Source: Auanema rhodensis
Taxonomy: Eukaryota; Nematoda; Chromadorea; Rhabditida; Rhabditidae
Direction of reading: 5' to 3'
Length of the DNA stretch: 64,000 nt
Assembly: GCA_964057225.1 (NCBI GenBank)
Contig: OZ059896.1
Coordinates: 19,774,501-19,838,500, forward strand
In this document: positions 9,595 through 19,954 of the stretch, in pieces
Layout: each line of letters starts with the position of its first letter
Numbering within the stretch: position 1 is the stretch's first letter
The notes under the pieces: generated by a model
Seen by the model: the letters and a program-made list of their open reading frames with translations, nothing else
What the model was told of the DNA's origin: nothing
The model's database searches: none
Program-made: the position numbers and the translations under genes

Positions 9595-12500
9595 ATGTCG
9601 ATTGAGAACGAAACGTTTGAAACAGAACAACTCTGTGAAATGGATTTCGAAAATGTGTTTTCTGAGGTAATCCTTAATTCATTAGTGAATCAAACATTTA
9701 AGGCTTTGGAGCCTTATAATGAAATGATATATAAAGAGTTCCTTGAAAAAATCAGAAACGCTACTGAAAAAAAAAGAACTGAACAAAGAATACTAAAAAC
9801 CCGCAATTTAGTGAAAAGTAACCTAAAAAGCGAGATTAGAAAAGGAAAAACTTGGGAATTTGTTTATTCAATGCTATTAGTGATGAACAACGAAGGTCTG
9901 AAAAAACCTTCAGATCTTAGTGATGTTTTAAAGATCAGTAAGAAACGAGCGGAAATAATTAAAGACATAACAGATAACTTCCAACTCAATGAGAATAATA
10001 TAGTGCAAGAGTTACTTGTTATTCATGAAACTGTGAAAACTTTATGTGATACTTTCGATTGTAATCTAAAAGAATTGCAACAGAGAATAAGTAACAGTTG
10101 GCAATTTCAGAAATCAAGCTTGAATCAAGAAGATACTGAAACAGCCATGGCAGAAATGATTTTGGATGAGCGAACTAGAGGTAATTCTGTTGAGAGTGCT
10201 GAACTCAAAACAAAAATTAAGGAGCGAACAGTGAGAACACACTCCAAGGAAATAGTGGAAATGGAACCAAATCAACAGGACCAACACTATCCATACAACT
10301 TCAGGGGTACGTCACCTTTACATTATGCTGGATTAAATGCGCAAAACGACGCGTTGTTAGAGATGATAAGAGCACAAATGTTACCTGATGTTCCTTATTT
10401 TTCTAACGACTCGTTGGAAAAATGGAATCAGTTCATTGAAAGTTTCAATCTCAAGTATCCAAAAGGTACTCTGACGGCCAGTAGTCGGAAGATGCTGTTC
10501 GTTGATAAGCTAAAAGGAGAAGCACGAGACAGATACGACGAACTGCCAGAAACAATTAGAGAGAGTTCGTTAGAAGTTATCATCGAAGAACTTCATAAAC
10601 AGAGAGTGTGTGTTAAACGAACGAGCAGATTAGATGCTATTTCTTCGCTCAAAACTTTACAGTACAATAGTAACAAAACACTGATTGTTTTCTGTAAAAA
10701 ACTGGAAGAGACCTCAAGAAAAGCGTACCCAGAATTTCCTACAAGGAAATTATCGTTTTTAAGAGCCCAGATGCTCTATGAAGCACTCAGAGATTGTTCA
10801 TGCGCTATTCATCTATTAGAAACCATAGAGAAAAGCGAAGAAGATTTGGTCTATGAAAAAGTTAAAGAGATAGCGTTACGCTGCGAAAGAAATAAACGTG
10901 TTTATGATGAACAGCGAGAGAAAGGGAGAAATTCAAACAGAATTTTACCTAAGCTCAGATATGAAAAAAACCATATCGATACGAATAATTATTACACAAA
11001 TGATCGGAATAGGTACGTGGGCGGAATTAGAGAACCTCCAAGTAGGAGAGAAATAATTTGCTACATATGTAACAAAAAAGGCCATTCAGCAGCACAATGC
11101 TTTGAGAGGAAGAAACCTTCCAACAACTATCCTAAACGAATAGAGAATGTTGAAAAGCATTATGAGCCCGGAATGAGAAATCAAGCAGAAGTTTGGAATA
11201 AAACTATTCAAACATGCAATTCCATAACCAATTCAGAGTTAATTGGCGAACAAAGTTTATTATCTATGATAATTTGTGAGAAATCCAAAAAAAGAGTCCT
11301 TATCGATACAGGATCCCAAATATCGGTGATGTCATCACAAGCACTGGTAAATTTGATGAGTGACGGGGTTGATCTGGATCGATCGGTTACTCAAATACCG
11401 TGGAAAGGTGATAAATATATTGCCAATGCTTCGGGCACAAAAATGAATTTTGTAGGAGCAATAAGTTGCAAAGTTACGTGTTTAGAAAGCAAGAAAACTA
11501 GTAATGTAAGCTTTTTAGTACAAAAAAGTAGAGAAGAATCTATTTTGTTAGGAACAAATGCCTTAGAAAATTTGGGTATAATTTTGAAATTTTATACAAA
11601 AGAGGCCGTAGCCTTACAGAGAGTTTTTATACCTGCGAATAAAAGTAGAACGCTAAAAATTTCGTGTGATGAACAGAAAGATAGTTTACTAGTGTCGCAT
11701 AGGCATGATGTACTTACGGGAATCTGTAAAGTGGACAACAATAATTCCACTACAGTAATCGTTGCTAACATGACATGCCAGCCAACCACAATAAAGAAAG
11801 GAGAGATTGTCGGTGAATGGGAGTCCGAGAATTGGACTGAAAAGCTGACTGCACTGAATGACGAATTGAAAACCGAATCAATTGATGTGTTAGAAATGCG
11901 TATGTTAGATCAATACGCTAAACCAACAGATCCGGTTGGAAGAGCAGAAAAAGTCATTGCAGTCTTAGAAGAGAAAAGTGGTGTAACCTTTGAGCCAAAG
12001 GTCAAAGACCTTTTAGAAAATTATTCAGCGATATTTGCGTTGGTTGATGCTGATCTGCAGCAAACAAATATTGTCACTATGAATATTGATACGGGAGATG
12101 CGAGTCCTATTCGTCAAAAAGTACGACCAGTGCCGTTTGGTATAAAAAATGAGTTTAGAGGTATTATAAAAGACCTATTACAAAGAGGGATTATAGAACC
12201 TAGCCAAAGCGCATGGGCAAGCCCTGTAGTCTTAGTAGAGAAAAAAGACAAATCTATCAGACTCTGTATAGATTATAGAGAACTGAATAAGGTCTTAAAA
12301 CTAGATGCTTATCCAATACCAACGATAGATATCATTCTTAGATCGATGAACGGGAAGAAAATATTTTCCACATTTGATCTATCGTCGGGGTTTTGGCAAA
12401 TAAAACTTTCCGAAGAAGATAAAGAAAAAACATCTTTCGTGACCAGCGAAGGATCTTTTCAATTTGTAGTATGTCCTTTTGGCTTAGCAACTAGTCCACC

Positions 12501-15500
12501 AACATTCCAAAGAATGATGGACAAAGCTCTGGGAGATTTACTCAAAAGCAATGAAGTTTTTGTTTATATAGACGATATAATGATCGCAACAGATACTTTT
12601 GAAAGACATTTTGAAGTTATGAAGAATGTTTTTGAAGCGTTGAAACAAGCAAATTTATCGTTGAAAGCGGTTAAATGTAAACTTTTACAAAACGAAGTGG
12701 ATTATTTGGGCCACAAAGTAAACGGAAAAGGTATTCACGCCGATCCAAATAAAATTGAGGCAATTTTAAAGTATCCCTTACCAAATACAATTGCTGAATT
12801 AAGAACATTCTTGGGAATGGCGTCGTATTACAGAAAATTTGTGCTAAATTTTGCAGCAATTGCTAAACCAATGCACGAAATGACAAGTGAAAAAAGTAAA
12901 TGGGAATGGACCCGAGAGAGAAAAGATGCTTTTGAAATTCTAAAGAAAAAGCTTACTCAAGCTCCTGTACTAATACAGCCTGACTGGGAAGGTGCAAATA
13001 GCGGTAAAAACCCATATATTATATACACTGATGCGTGTGCATCTGGTGTAGGAGCGGTGTTATGTCAAAAAGCAAAAGATAATTTTCTACACCCGATTGC
13101 CTTTGTTTCTAAAGGTTTGTCAAAAGCGGAAAAAAATTATCATGTAACAGATTTAGAAGCTCTGGCTATTGTATTTGCGCTAGAGAAATTTCAATATTAC
13201 ATTTATAATACTGAAAAAACAGTTGTGAAAACTGATCATCAACCATTGACATGTCTGTTCAAGAAGACAGCAAGTGGGAGAATGTTGAGGTGGAGCCTCA
13301 TGGTACAGCGATACAGAATAACTATTGAATATGTCAAAGGAAAAGGAAATGTTATAGCGGACGCATTATCGCGAGGTGTTCCAGTTCAAGATAATTTTGA
13401 TCTTGAAAGTGACTCAGATATAAAATATATTTGTTCGTTACAAATGAGAGATAATATAGCTGAATTAATGATGAATGAAAATTACAAAAATATTATCAAT
13501 CTCAGAAGGGATGAAAAACTCACAGAGAGAATTTTTTTGCCAAAACTGGCACATAAACTATTTGTCGGTGATTTTCTAATTGCAAAAGAAAACTTGTATT
13601 ATATCAACGAGAAGGGTGAGAAATTATTAGTCATTCCTCCGTCAAAAAGATATGATATATATAAAGAAGCTCATGAAGGATTATTTGGAGCACATTTTGG
13701 ACCGAAAAAAATTATACGTTCTCTGAAGAGACAATTTTTTTGGGAAGGCTTAGACTCAGATGTGAGAAAATGGCACAGTGAGTGTAAAAAGTGCTTTTTA
13801 GCAAACAATAAAACAAAAAGTAAGCCATTATTACAGCCATATCGAACAGAAAAACCTTATGAGCTAGTTGGAATTGATGTCATGGATCTAGGTAGAACCA
13901 CATCCAACAATCGTTATGTAGTAGCTGTAATAGACCATTTTAGTAAATGGTTAGGTGCATACGCAGTACCAGATAAATCTGCAGCAACAATAGCTGATAT
14001 AATAGTTAAAAAATGGATATGTGAAGGCGCCAAATGGCCTAAACAGTTCCTGTCTGATAAAGGAAGCGAATTTGTTAACAAAATAGTGGAAGAAATAAAA
14101 AAGATAACCAAGATCGAATGGATCACCACCATGGGATATAATCCTAGACAAAACGGTATAACAGAGAGAGTGAATTTAACAATTCAAAGAGCTCTGAAAA
14201 AGGCAGGAAACAGTCCGTCTGAGTGGGACAAGTTACTTCCGTTTGTAACATATGCGTATAATACAACACCACACGAAGCAACTGGTGAATCCCCGTTTTT
14301 TATTTTACATGGGTTCGAACCATATTTGGTATCTAATATTGTAGAACCAACTAAACCAAGTTTAGTAGAGTATGAATTAGATGAATATAAAGTTGATTTG
14401 TTGGAGGGATTTAGACTATCACGAAATATAGCAATAGAACGGAACGATAAAGAGCGTGAAAAATTCAAAATGTATTACGATAAGAAAAATTGTAAAAACA
14501 TACAAGAATTCAAAGTAGGAGATAGAGTATATCTGAAAATGATAAACGAAAAAAGTAAACATGTCAATAAAAAATTGATAAATTATTTGAAGGGACCATA
14601 TCGTATAATAGAGTCTTATAAGACGTCGGCATTAATCACCGAAATTTCGGGAAAAGGCGAACCTTTGAAGATACAATACGATCTTCTGATAAGAATTCCA
14701 TCTACGATAGATGATAAACCAGTTGAAACGGTTAGAAGACGCAGAGAAATCATAATTAAAAGGATACACTACAAAAATATTGGAGAGGATAGTAGTTATA
14801 GTAAAAAAATTAATTTTTATAGAAACCTCACGATAAAACCCAAAGATGCTTGTCATCCACTGTATGAATGCGATGGTCTGATACAACTACCGGATGGAAA
14901 AAGACAAATATGCTCGTTCAAAACGGTTACTTATGGAGATCTGTTGAACAATAAATGTCCTACACCGTTGAAAGGAATTAGAGTTAGGAATACCTTCAGG
15001 TTAGCTCAATTCCTACAAGTAATGAAGGATCCAAGGATTTGGATCAATGAGAAGTTGGCTCATATAAATCGTATGAACGTCCACCCTGATGTTGAGAGTA
15101 TGGCTGATGCAATAATATTACAAAAACAAAATTGTTTGCACTCTAAGATCAACTTTTCGTTATTTGAGAATTTTCACATCACCTGCGAAAACCCAGTGGA
15201 ATTCAACATGTCAAGCGATGACATTTCTAAAGCGTTTTTGATTGCGTCTGAAAAATTAAATCGTTCTGCAAAACCTTCCGATAAAGATCTTTTGTTTGTT
15301 CCAAAAAGGATGAATGCGGCAAAAGATTTCAATTTTCCTTTCGGAAATTGTATCACCTATGAAAATTTATCAAATGATGTTATTTCAAAATTGTTGACTT
15401 ATTGTAACGTACGTTATGTACTAATTGTATTACCGCTGATCTCCGAAGAAAACGAAGCAGACAAACTGATTAAACAACTGGGAAGATTAGGTTGTGCCCT

Positions 15501-15924
15501 GAATGCACAAATAATATTGATAAGTCCTATTGCAAGATTTGATGACAACACATTCTTTGATAGCATGCGAACATGGCAAAAAGTACATGAATGTTTTGCC
15601 GCAGAATGCACAACACGTTATGATAAGTTATGGATACAATATATAGGCTGTCGAGGTGATGACGTTGCTTTAGTAACGCACTATTGGTTTGCTGGTGGGC
15701 CACTGCCTTATCAGAAAACATCTGATCGTATTTTGTACGAACATGTTAAGAGTTTTTTAACCATGCTACAGAAAAAACTACTATCGTTAGGAGTTTCGTC
15801 TATGTTAAATAGAATGGAGAAACGAAAACAAACTCATATAATGAACAAAACCTTTGAAAAGAACACAAACAGAACTCTACACAAAACGTTCAAACCATAT
15901 AGCCAATTCAAAAAACAGTACTGA
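9595..15924 (+). CDS. Gag-Pol polyprotein, Ty3/gypsy type, 2109 aa
   Basis: Single uninterrupted frame; the start is the first ATG after the 5' LTR. Gag spans about 1-485, with a capsid-like region at about 262-440 and a CCHC zinc knuckle at C489, C492, H497, C502. The aspartic protease has DTG at 571-573 and ILLG at 650-653. The reverse transcriptase has catalytic D928 and YIDD at 991-994. RNase H has D1146, E1188, D1214, D1256. The integrase has zinc ligands H1360, H1367, C1397, C1400, a D1428, D1488, E1524 core (35 residues between the last two), and the GPY module at 1667-1669. About 420 residues follow that I cannot assign. Gag and Pol share one frame with no stop or frameshift, so their ratio must be set by processing, splicing or other means. 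All catalytic residues are present and no lesion is seen. Products should form cytoplasmic particles and then integrate in the nucleus (family knowledge). Confidence 0.96.
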   Translation: MSIENETFETEQLCEMDFENVFSEVILNSLVNQTFKALEPYNEMIYKEFLEKIRNATEKKRTEQRILKTRNLVKSNLKSEIRKGKTWEFVYSMLLVMNNEGLKKPSDLSDVLKISKKRAEIIKDITDNFQLNENNIVQELLVIHETVKTLCDTFDCNLKELQQRISNSWQFQKSSLNQEDTETAMAEMILDERTRGNSVESAELKTKIKERTVRTHSKEIVEMEPNQQDQHYPYNFRGTSPLHYAGLNAQNDALLEMIRAQMLPDVPYFSNDSLEKWNQFIESFNLKYPKGTLTASSRKMLFVDKLKGEARDRYDELPETIRESSLEVIIEELHKQRVCVKRTSRLDAISSLKTLQYNSNKTLIVFCKKLEETSRKAYPEFPTRKLSFLRAQMLYEALRDCSCAIHLLETIEKSEEDLVYEKVKEIALRCERNKRVYDEQREKGRNSNRILPKLRYEKNHIDTNNYYTNDRNRYVGGIREPPSRREIICYICNKKGHSAAQCFERKKPSNNYPKRIENVEKHYEPGMRNQAEVWNKTIQTCNSITNSELIGEQSLLSMIICEKSKKRVLIDTGSQISVMSSQALVNLMSDGVDLDRSVTQIPWKGDKYIANASGTKMNFVGAISCKVTCLESKKTSNVSFLVQKSREESILLGTNALENLGIILKFYTKEAVALQRVFIPANKSRTLKISCDEQKDSLLVSHRHDVLTGICKVDNNNSTTVIVANMTCQPTTIKKGEIVGEWESENWTEKLTALNDELKTESIDVLEMRMLDQYAKPTDPVGRAEKVIAVLEEKSGVTFEPKVKDLLENYSAIFALVDADLQQTNIVTMNIDTGDASPIRQKVRPVPFGIKNEFRGIIKDLLQRGIIEPSQSAWASPVVLVEKKDKSIRLCIDYRELNKVLKLDAYPIPTIDIILRSMNGKKIFSTFDLSSGFWQIKLSEEDKEKTSFVTSEGSFQFVVCPFGLATSPPTFQRMMDKALGDLLKSNEVFVYIDDIMIATDTFERHFEVMKNVFEALKQANLSLKAVKCKLLQNEVDYLGHKVNGKGIHADPNKIEAILKYPLPNTIAELRTFLGMASYYRKFVLNFAAIAKPMHEMTSEKSKWEWTRERKDAFEILKKKLTQAPVLIQPDWEGANSGKNPYIIYTDACASGVGAVLCQKAKDNFLHPIAFVSKGLSKAEKNYHVTDLEALAIVFALEKFQYYIYNTEKTVVKTDHQPLTCLFKKTASGRMLRWSLMVQRYRITIEYVKGKGNVIADALSRGVPVQDNFDLESDSDIKYICSLQMRDNIAELMMNENYKNIINLRRDEKLTERIFLPKLAHKLFVGDFLIAKENLYYINEKGEKLLVIPPSKRYDIYKEAHEGLFGAHFGPKKIIRSLKRQFFWEGLDSDVRKWHSECKKCFLANNKTKSKPLLQPYRTEKPYELVGIDVMDLGRTTSNNRYVVAVIDHFSKWLGAYAVPDKSAATIADIIVKKWICEGAKWPKQFLSDKGSEFVNKIVEEIKKITKIEWITTMGYNPRQNGITERVNLTIQRALKKAGNSPSEWDKLLPFVTYAYNTTPHEATGESPFFILHGFEPYLVSNIVEPTKPSLVEYELDEYKVDLLEGFRLSRNIAIERNDKEREKFKMYYDKKNCKNIQEFKVGDRVYLKMINEKSKHVNKKLINYLKGPYRIIESYKTSALITEISGKGEPLKIQYDLLIRIPSTIDDKPVETVRRRREIIIKRIHYKNIGEDSSYSKKINFYRNLTIKPKDACHPLYECDGLIQLPDGKRQICSFKTVTYGDLLNNKCPTPLKGIRVRNTFRLAQFLQVMKDPRIWINEKLAHINRMNVHPDVESMADAIILQKQNCLHSKINFSLFENFHITCENPVEFNMSSDDISKAFLIASEKLNRSAKPSDKDLLFVPKRMNAAKDFNFPFGNCITYENLSNDVISKLLTYCNVRYVLIVLPLISEENEADKLIKQLGRLGCALNAQIILISPIARFDDNTFFDSMRTWQKVHECFAAECTTRYDKLWIQYIGCRGDDVALVTHYWFAGGPLPYQKTSDRILYEHVKSFLTMLQKKLLSLGVSSMLNRMEKRKQTHIMNKTFEKNTNRTLHKTFKPYSQFKKQY
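14665..15921 (+). other. Unassigned C-terminal extension of Gag-Pol (about residues 1691-2109)
   Basis: This region lies in frame after the GPY module, where most Ty3/gypsy Pol proteins end or carry a chromodomain. I see no chromodomain, signal peptide or membrane-spanning segment. It starts with a basic stretch near 1715-1725 and a Cys/His-containing part (C1753, H1754, C1759). It later has two short hydrophobic strand-like runs near 1939-1949 and 1972-1978, each followed by helix-like sequence, then D2022, D2023 and H2029 followed by an aromatic WF. The tail is Lys/Arg-rich. The alternation of strands and helices with a late Asp/His faintly recalls an alpha/beta hydrolase or SGNH fold. No GDS serine motif is present, so I do not assign a function. 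Confidence 0.6.
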
Positions 15925-15999
15925 ATTGTCTATTTAAGAGAAAAGCGATGTTCTATCATGAGTTATATATATGTGTTTTTTGTGTTTTTTATTTTTTTG

Positions 16000-16005
16000 A
16001 ATAAA
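16000..16005 (+). terminator. Possible polyadenylation hexamer upstream of the 3' LTR
   Basis: AATAAA after a T-rich run. Its position before the LTR is unusual, since the genomic RNA should end inside R of the 3' LTR. It may make a short transcript or may be chance in AT-rich DNA. Other hexamers in the 3' LTR lie at 16289-16294 and 16354-16359. Confidence 0.3.
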
Positions 16006-16037
16006 TAATTGTTGAACATCTCGGGACGCGAAGTTTC

Positions 16038-16049
16038 GAAGGGAGGGGA
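16038..16049 (+). promoter_or_regulatory. Polypurine tract, plus-strand primer
   Basis: GAAGGGAGGGGA, twelve purines immediately before TGTTAAG of the 3' LTR. This is the RNase H-resistant primer for plus-strand DNA in LTR elements. Its exact end supports 16050 as the first LTR base. Confidence 0.9.
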
Positions 16050-16400
16050 TGTTAAGAAATGAGAATATTGTTAAATAGGTTGATTATAGAATATTATGAA
16101 TGATATTTATAACAACAAAATATCATTGAAAATAACATTTAGAAACGATTGGATTCAATTACGATGAAAGAAAAAGAAGATAAAATTAGTCTTCAAAAGA
16201 ATGCTCCCTTGACAACGAAACTACCGTAATCATCTTTTGCAACCAAATTCATAATTTTGGCCTAAAAATTGTATTGTTGTTTTTTCGAAATAAATTAAAG
16301 GCAGTTTGGGATTCTGTTTTTATTTTTTTGTTTGATTATTTCTATTTTTTAATAATAAATCGTTTGCTTATTTGATCTTTTTGTTTCCTCTAATATAACT
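16050..16400 (+). repeat. 3' long terminal repeat (351 bp)
   Basis: Same 351 bases as 8738-9088; I found no difference on reading the two copies side by side. Identity of the LTRs, which are made from one template at insertion, indicates recent integration. It contains AATAAA at 16289-16294 and 16354-16359, either of which could direct 3' end formation of the genomic RNA. Confidence 0.96.
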
Positions 16401-16404
16401 AAAG
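16401..16404. repeat. Target-site duplication, right copy (AAAG)
   Basis: Directly follows the 3' LTR and matches 8734-8737. The satellite resumes in the correct phase of the same monomer. Confidence 0.85.
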
Positions 16405-17848
16405 TAGATGTTTTTAGATTCCTTTTTCCAAGGCAAAGACGATGGACAATGTTATTCAACGAAAAAATTAATTCTTCAGGGTGAAAATCGAGGATATAAG
16501 TGTGAACTTATATCAGTTGATATCTCGGTGCATTTTTAAGCTAGCGCAAATCTCATAACACAGATCGACGCAGCTTAAAAATCCGCATCGAATGCACTAT
16601 ACTACATTGAGAAACGCTTAATACAAAAATTAGTTATGATCGTTTTAAAAATGATGCATTAGTGTATGTTGAGTTTCCATGTACACTCAACATTGCTTCC
16701 AAAAACATTTTGACAAAAATTTTTTCGAAAAATTTCAAAATAATTTAGCAAAAAGTAGATGTTTTTAGATTCCTTTTTTCAAGGCAAAGACGATGGACAA
16801 TGTTATTCAACGAAAAAATTAATTCTTCAGGGTGAAAATCGAGGATATAAGTGTGAACTTATATCAGTTGATATCTCGGTGCATTTTTAAGCTAGCGCAA
16901 ATCTCATAACACAGATCGACGCAGCTTAAAAATCCGCATCGAATGCACTATACTACATTGAGAAACGCTTAATACAAAAATTAGTTATGATCGTTTGAAA
17001 AATGATGCATTAGTGTATGTTGAGTTTCCATGTACACTCAGCATTGCTTCCAAAAACATTTTGACAAAAATTTTTTCGAAAAATTTCAAAATAATTTAGC
17101 AAAAAGTAGATGTTTTTAGATTCCTTTTTCCAAGGCAAAGACGATGGACAATGTTATTCAACGAAAAAATTAATTCTTCAGGGTGAAAATCGAGGATATA
17201 AGTGTGAACTTATATCAGTTGATATCTCGGTGCATTTTTAAGCTAGCGCAAATCTGATAACACAGATCGACGCAGCTTAAAAATCCGCATCGAATGCACT
17301 ATACTATATTGAGAAACGCTTAATACAAAAATTAGTTATGATCGTTTGAAAAATGATGCATTAGTGTATGTTGAGGTTCCATGTACACTCAACATTGCTT
17401 CCAAAAACATTTTGACAAAAATTTTTTCGAAAAATTTCAAAATAATTTAGCAAAAAGTAGATGTTTTTAGATTCCTTTTTTCAAGGCAAAGACGATGGAC
17501 AATGTTATTCAACGAAAAAATTAATTCTTCAGGGTGAAAATCGAGGATATAAGTGTGAACATATATCAGTTGATATCTCGGTGCATTTTTAAGCTAGCGC
17601 AAATCTGATAACACAGATCGACGCAGCTTAAAAATCCGCATCGAATGCACTATACTACATTGAGAAACGCTTAATACAAAAATTAGTTATGATCGTTTGA
17701 AAAATGATGCATTAGTGTATGTTGAGTTTCCATGTACACTCAACATTGCTTCCAAAAACATTTTGACAAAAATTTTTTCAAAAAATTTCTAAATAATTTA
17801 GCAAAAAGTAGATGTTTTTAGATTCCTTTTTTCAAGGCAAAGACGATG

Positions 17849-19954
17849 GACAATTTTTCTCAACGAAAAAATTAATTCTTCAGGGTGAAAATCGAGGATA
17901 TAAGTGTGAACTTATATCAGTTGATATCTCGGTGCATTTTTAAGCTAGCGCAAATCTCATAACACAGATCGACGCAGCTTAAAAATCCGCATCGAATGCA
18001 CTATACTACATTGAGAAACGCTTAATACAAAAATTAGTTATGATCGTTTGAAAAATGATGCATTAGTGTATGTTGAGTTTCCATGTACATTCAACATTGC
18101 TTCCAAAAACATTTTGACAAAAATTTTTTCGAAAAATTTCTAAATAATTTAGCAAAAAGTAGATGTTTTTAGATTCCTTTTTTCAAGGCAAAGACGATGG
18201 ACAATGTTATTCAACGAAAAAATTAATTCTTCAGGGTGAAAATCGAGGATATAAGTGTGAACTTATATCAGTTGATATCTCGGTGCATTTTTAAGCTAGC
18301 GCAAATCTCATAACACAGATCGACGCAGCTTAAAAATCCGCATCGAATGCACTATACTACATTGAGAAACGCTTAATACAAAAATTTGTTATGATCGTTT
18401 GAAAAATGATGCATTAGTGTATGTTGAGTTTCCATGTACATTCAACATTGCTTCCAAAAACATTTTGACAAAAATTTTTTCGAAAAATTTCAAAATAATT
18501 TAGCAAAAAGTAGATGTTTTTAGTTTCCTTTTTTCAAGGCAAAGACGATGGACATTGTTATTCAACGAAAAAATTAATTCTTCAGGGTGAAAATCGAGGA
18601 TATAAGTGTGAACTTATATCAGTTGATATCTCGGTGCATTTTTAAGCTAGCGCAAATCTGATAACACAGATCGACGCAGCTTAAAAATCCGCATCGAATG
18701 CACTATACTACATTGAGAAACGCTTAATACAAAAATTAGTTATGATCGTTTGAAAAATGATGCATTAGTGTATGTTGAGTTTCCATGTACACTCAACATT
18801 GCTTCCAAAAACATTTTGACAAAAATTTTTTCGAAAAATTTCTAAATAATTTAGCAAAAAGTAGATGTTTTTAGATTCCTTTTTTCAAGGCAAAGACGAT
18901 GGACAATGTTATTCAACGGAAAAATTAATTCTTCAGGGTGAAAATCGAGGATATAAGTGTGAACTTATATCAGTTGATATCTCGGTGCATTTTTAAGCTA
19001 GCGCAAATCTCATAACACAGATCGACGCAGCTTAAAAATCCGCATCGAATGCACTATACTACATTGAGAAACGCTTAATACAAAAATTAGTTATGATCGT
19101 TTGAAAAATGATGCATTAGTGTATGTTGAGTTTCCATGTACATTCAACATTGCTTCCAAAAACATTTTGACAAAAATTTTTTCGAAAAATTTCTAAATAA
19201 TTTAGCAAAAAGTAGATGTTTTTAGATTCCTTTTTTCAAGGCAAAGACGATGGACAATGTTATTCAACGAAAAAATTAATTCTTCAGGGTGAAAATCGAG
19301 GATATAAGTGTGAACTTATATCAGTTGATATCTCGGTGCATTTTTAAGCTAGCGCAAATCTCATAACACAGATCGACGCAGCTTAAAAATCCGCATCGAA
19401 TGCACTATACTACATTGAGAAACGCTTAATACAAAAATTAGTTATGATCGTTTGAAAAATGATGCATTAGTGTATGTTGAGTTTCCATGTACATTCAACA
19501 TTGCTTCCAAAAACATTTTGACAAAAATTTTTTCGAAAAATTTCAAAATAATTTAGCAAAAAGTAGATGTTTTTAGATTCCTTTTTTCAAGGCAAAGACG
19601 ATGGACATTGTTATTCAACGAAAAAATTAATTCTTCAGGGTGAAAATCGAGGATATAAGTGTGAACTTATATCAGTTGATATATCGGTGCATTTTTAAGC
19701 TAGCGCAAATCTCATAACACAGATCGACGCAGCTTAAAAATCCGCATCGAATGCACTATACTACATTGAGAAACGCTTAATACAAAAATTAGTTATGATC
19801 GTTTGAAAAATGATGCATTAGTGTATGTTGAGTTTCCATGTACATTCAACATTGCTTCCAAAAACATTTTGACAAAAATTTTTTCGAAAAATTTCAAAAT
19901 AATTTAGCAAAAAGTAGATGTTTTTAGATTCCTTTTTTCAAGGCAAAGACGATG
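17849..19954. repeat. HOR block, 3-monomer unit x 2 (1053 bp)
   Basis: Monomers at 17849, 18200 and 18551 match 18902, 19253 and 19604 in most variants: two ctcataac monomers with acattcaaca, then a gacattg monomer. The third pair differs at several variant sites, so this is an older or gene-converted duplication. Confidence 0.6.

Larger units (their letters stand above)
15925..16049 (+). other. 3' non-coding segment of the retrotransposon
   Basis: 125 bp between the Gag-Pol stop codon and the 3' LTR. It holds a T-rich stretch, an AATAAA hexamer at 16000-16005, and the polypurine tract that abuts the LTR. No reading frame of note. An envelope gene, found in some gypsy elements between pol and the LTR, is absent. 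Confidence 0.85.
8738..16400 (+). mobile_element. Full-length Ty3/gypsy-type LTR retrotransposon inserted in satellite
   Basis: Complete 7663-bp element: 5' LTR 8738-9088, primer-binding site from 9089, leader to 9594, single Gag-Pol frame 9595-15924, 3' non-coding segment with a polypurine tract ending at 16049, and 3' LTR 16050-16400. The domain order protease, RT, RNase H, integrase places it in Ty3/gypsy (Metaviridae-like), not Ty1/copia. The GPY module after the integrase agrees. The two LTRs read as identical, the target-site duplication is intact and the frame is open, so the insertion is recent. There is no separate envelope frame. It transposes through an RNA intermediate reverse-transcribed in cytoplasmic particles (known for the family). 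The host is probably an invertebrate (inference). Confidence 0.97.

Noticed and set aside
11592-15721. Open frames of 60-94 codons on the minus strand inside the Gag-Pol region
   Set aside because: They lie antisense to a long conserved polyprotein, show no recognisable motifs, overlap each other and have no separate promoter evidence. They are shadows of the real frame.
15380-15760. C-terminal extension as an active SGNH/GDSL hydrolase
   Set aside because: The strand-helix pattern and a late Asp/His are suggestive, but no GDS nucleophile motif is visible and the Asp-His spacing is not the usual DxxH. It is kept only as a weak hint.
14665-15921. C-terminal extension as an envelope protein
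   Set aside because: It is in frame with Pol, and I see no signal peptide, no transmembrane segment near the end and no furin-like site context. The tail is basic and polar.
8738-16400. Ty1/copia or BEL/Pao classification of the element
   Set aside because: The integrase follows RNase H and carries a GPY module, which fits Ty3/gypsy. In Ty1/copia the integrase precedes RT.
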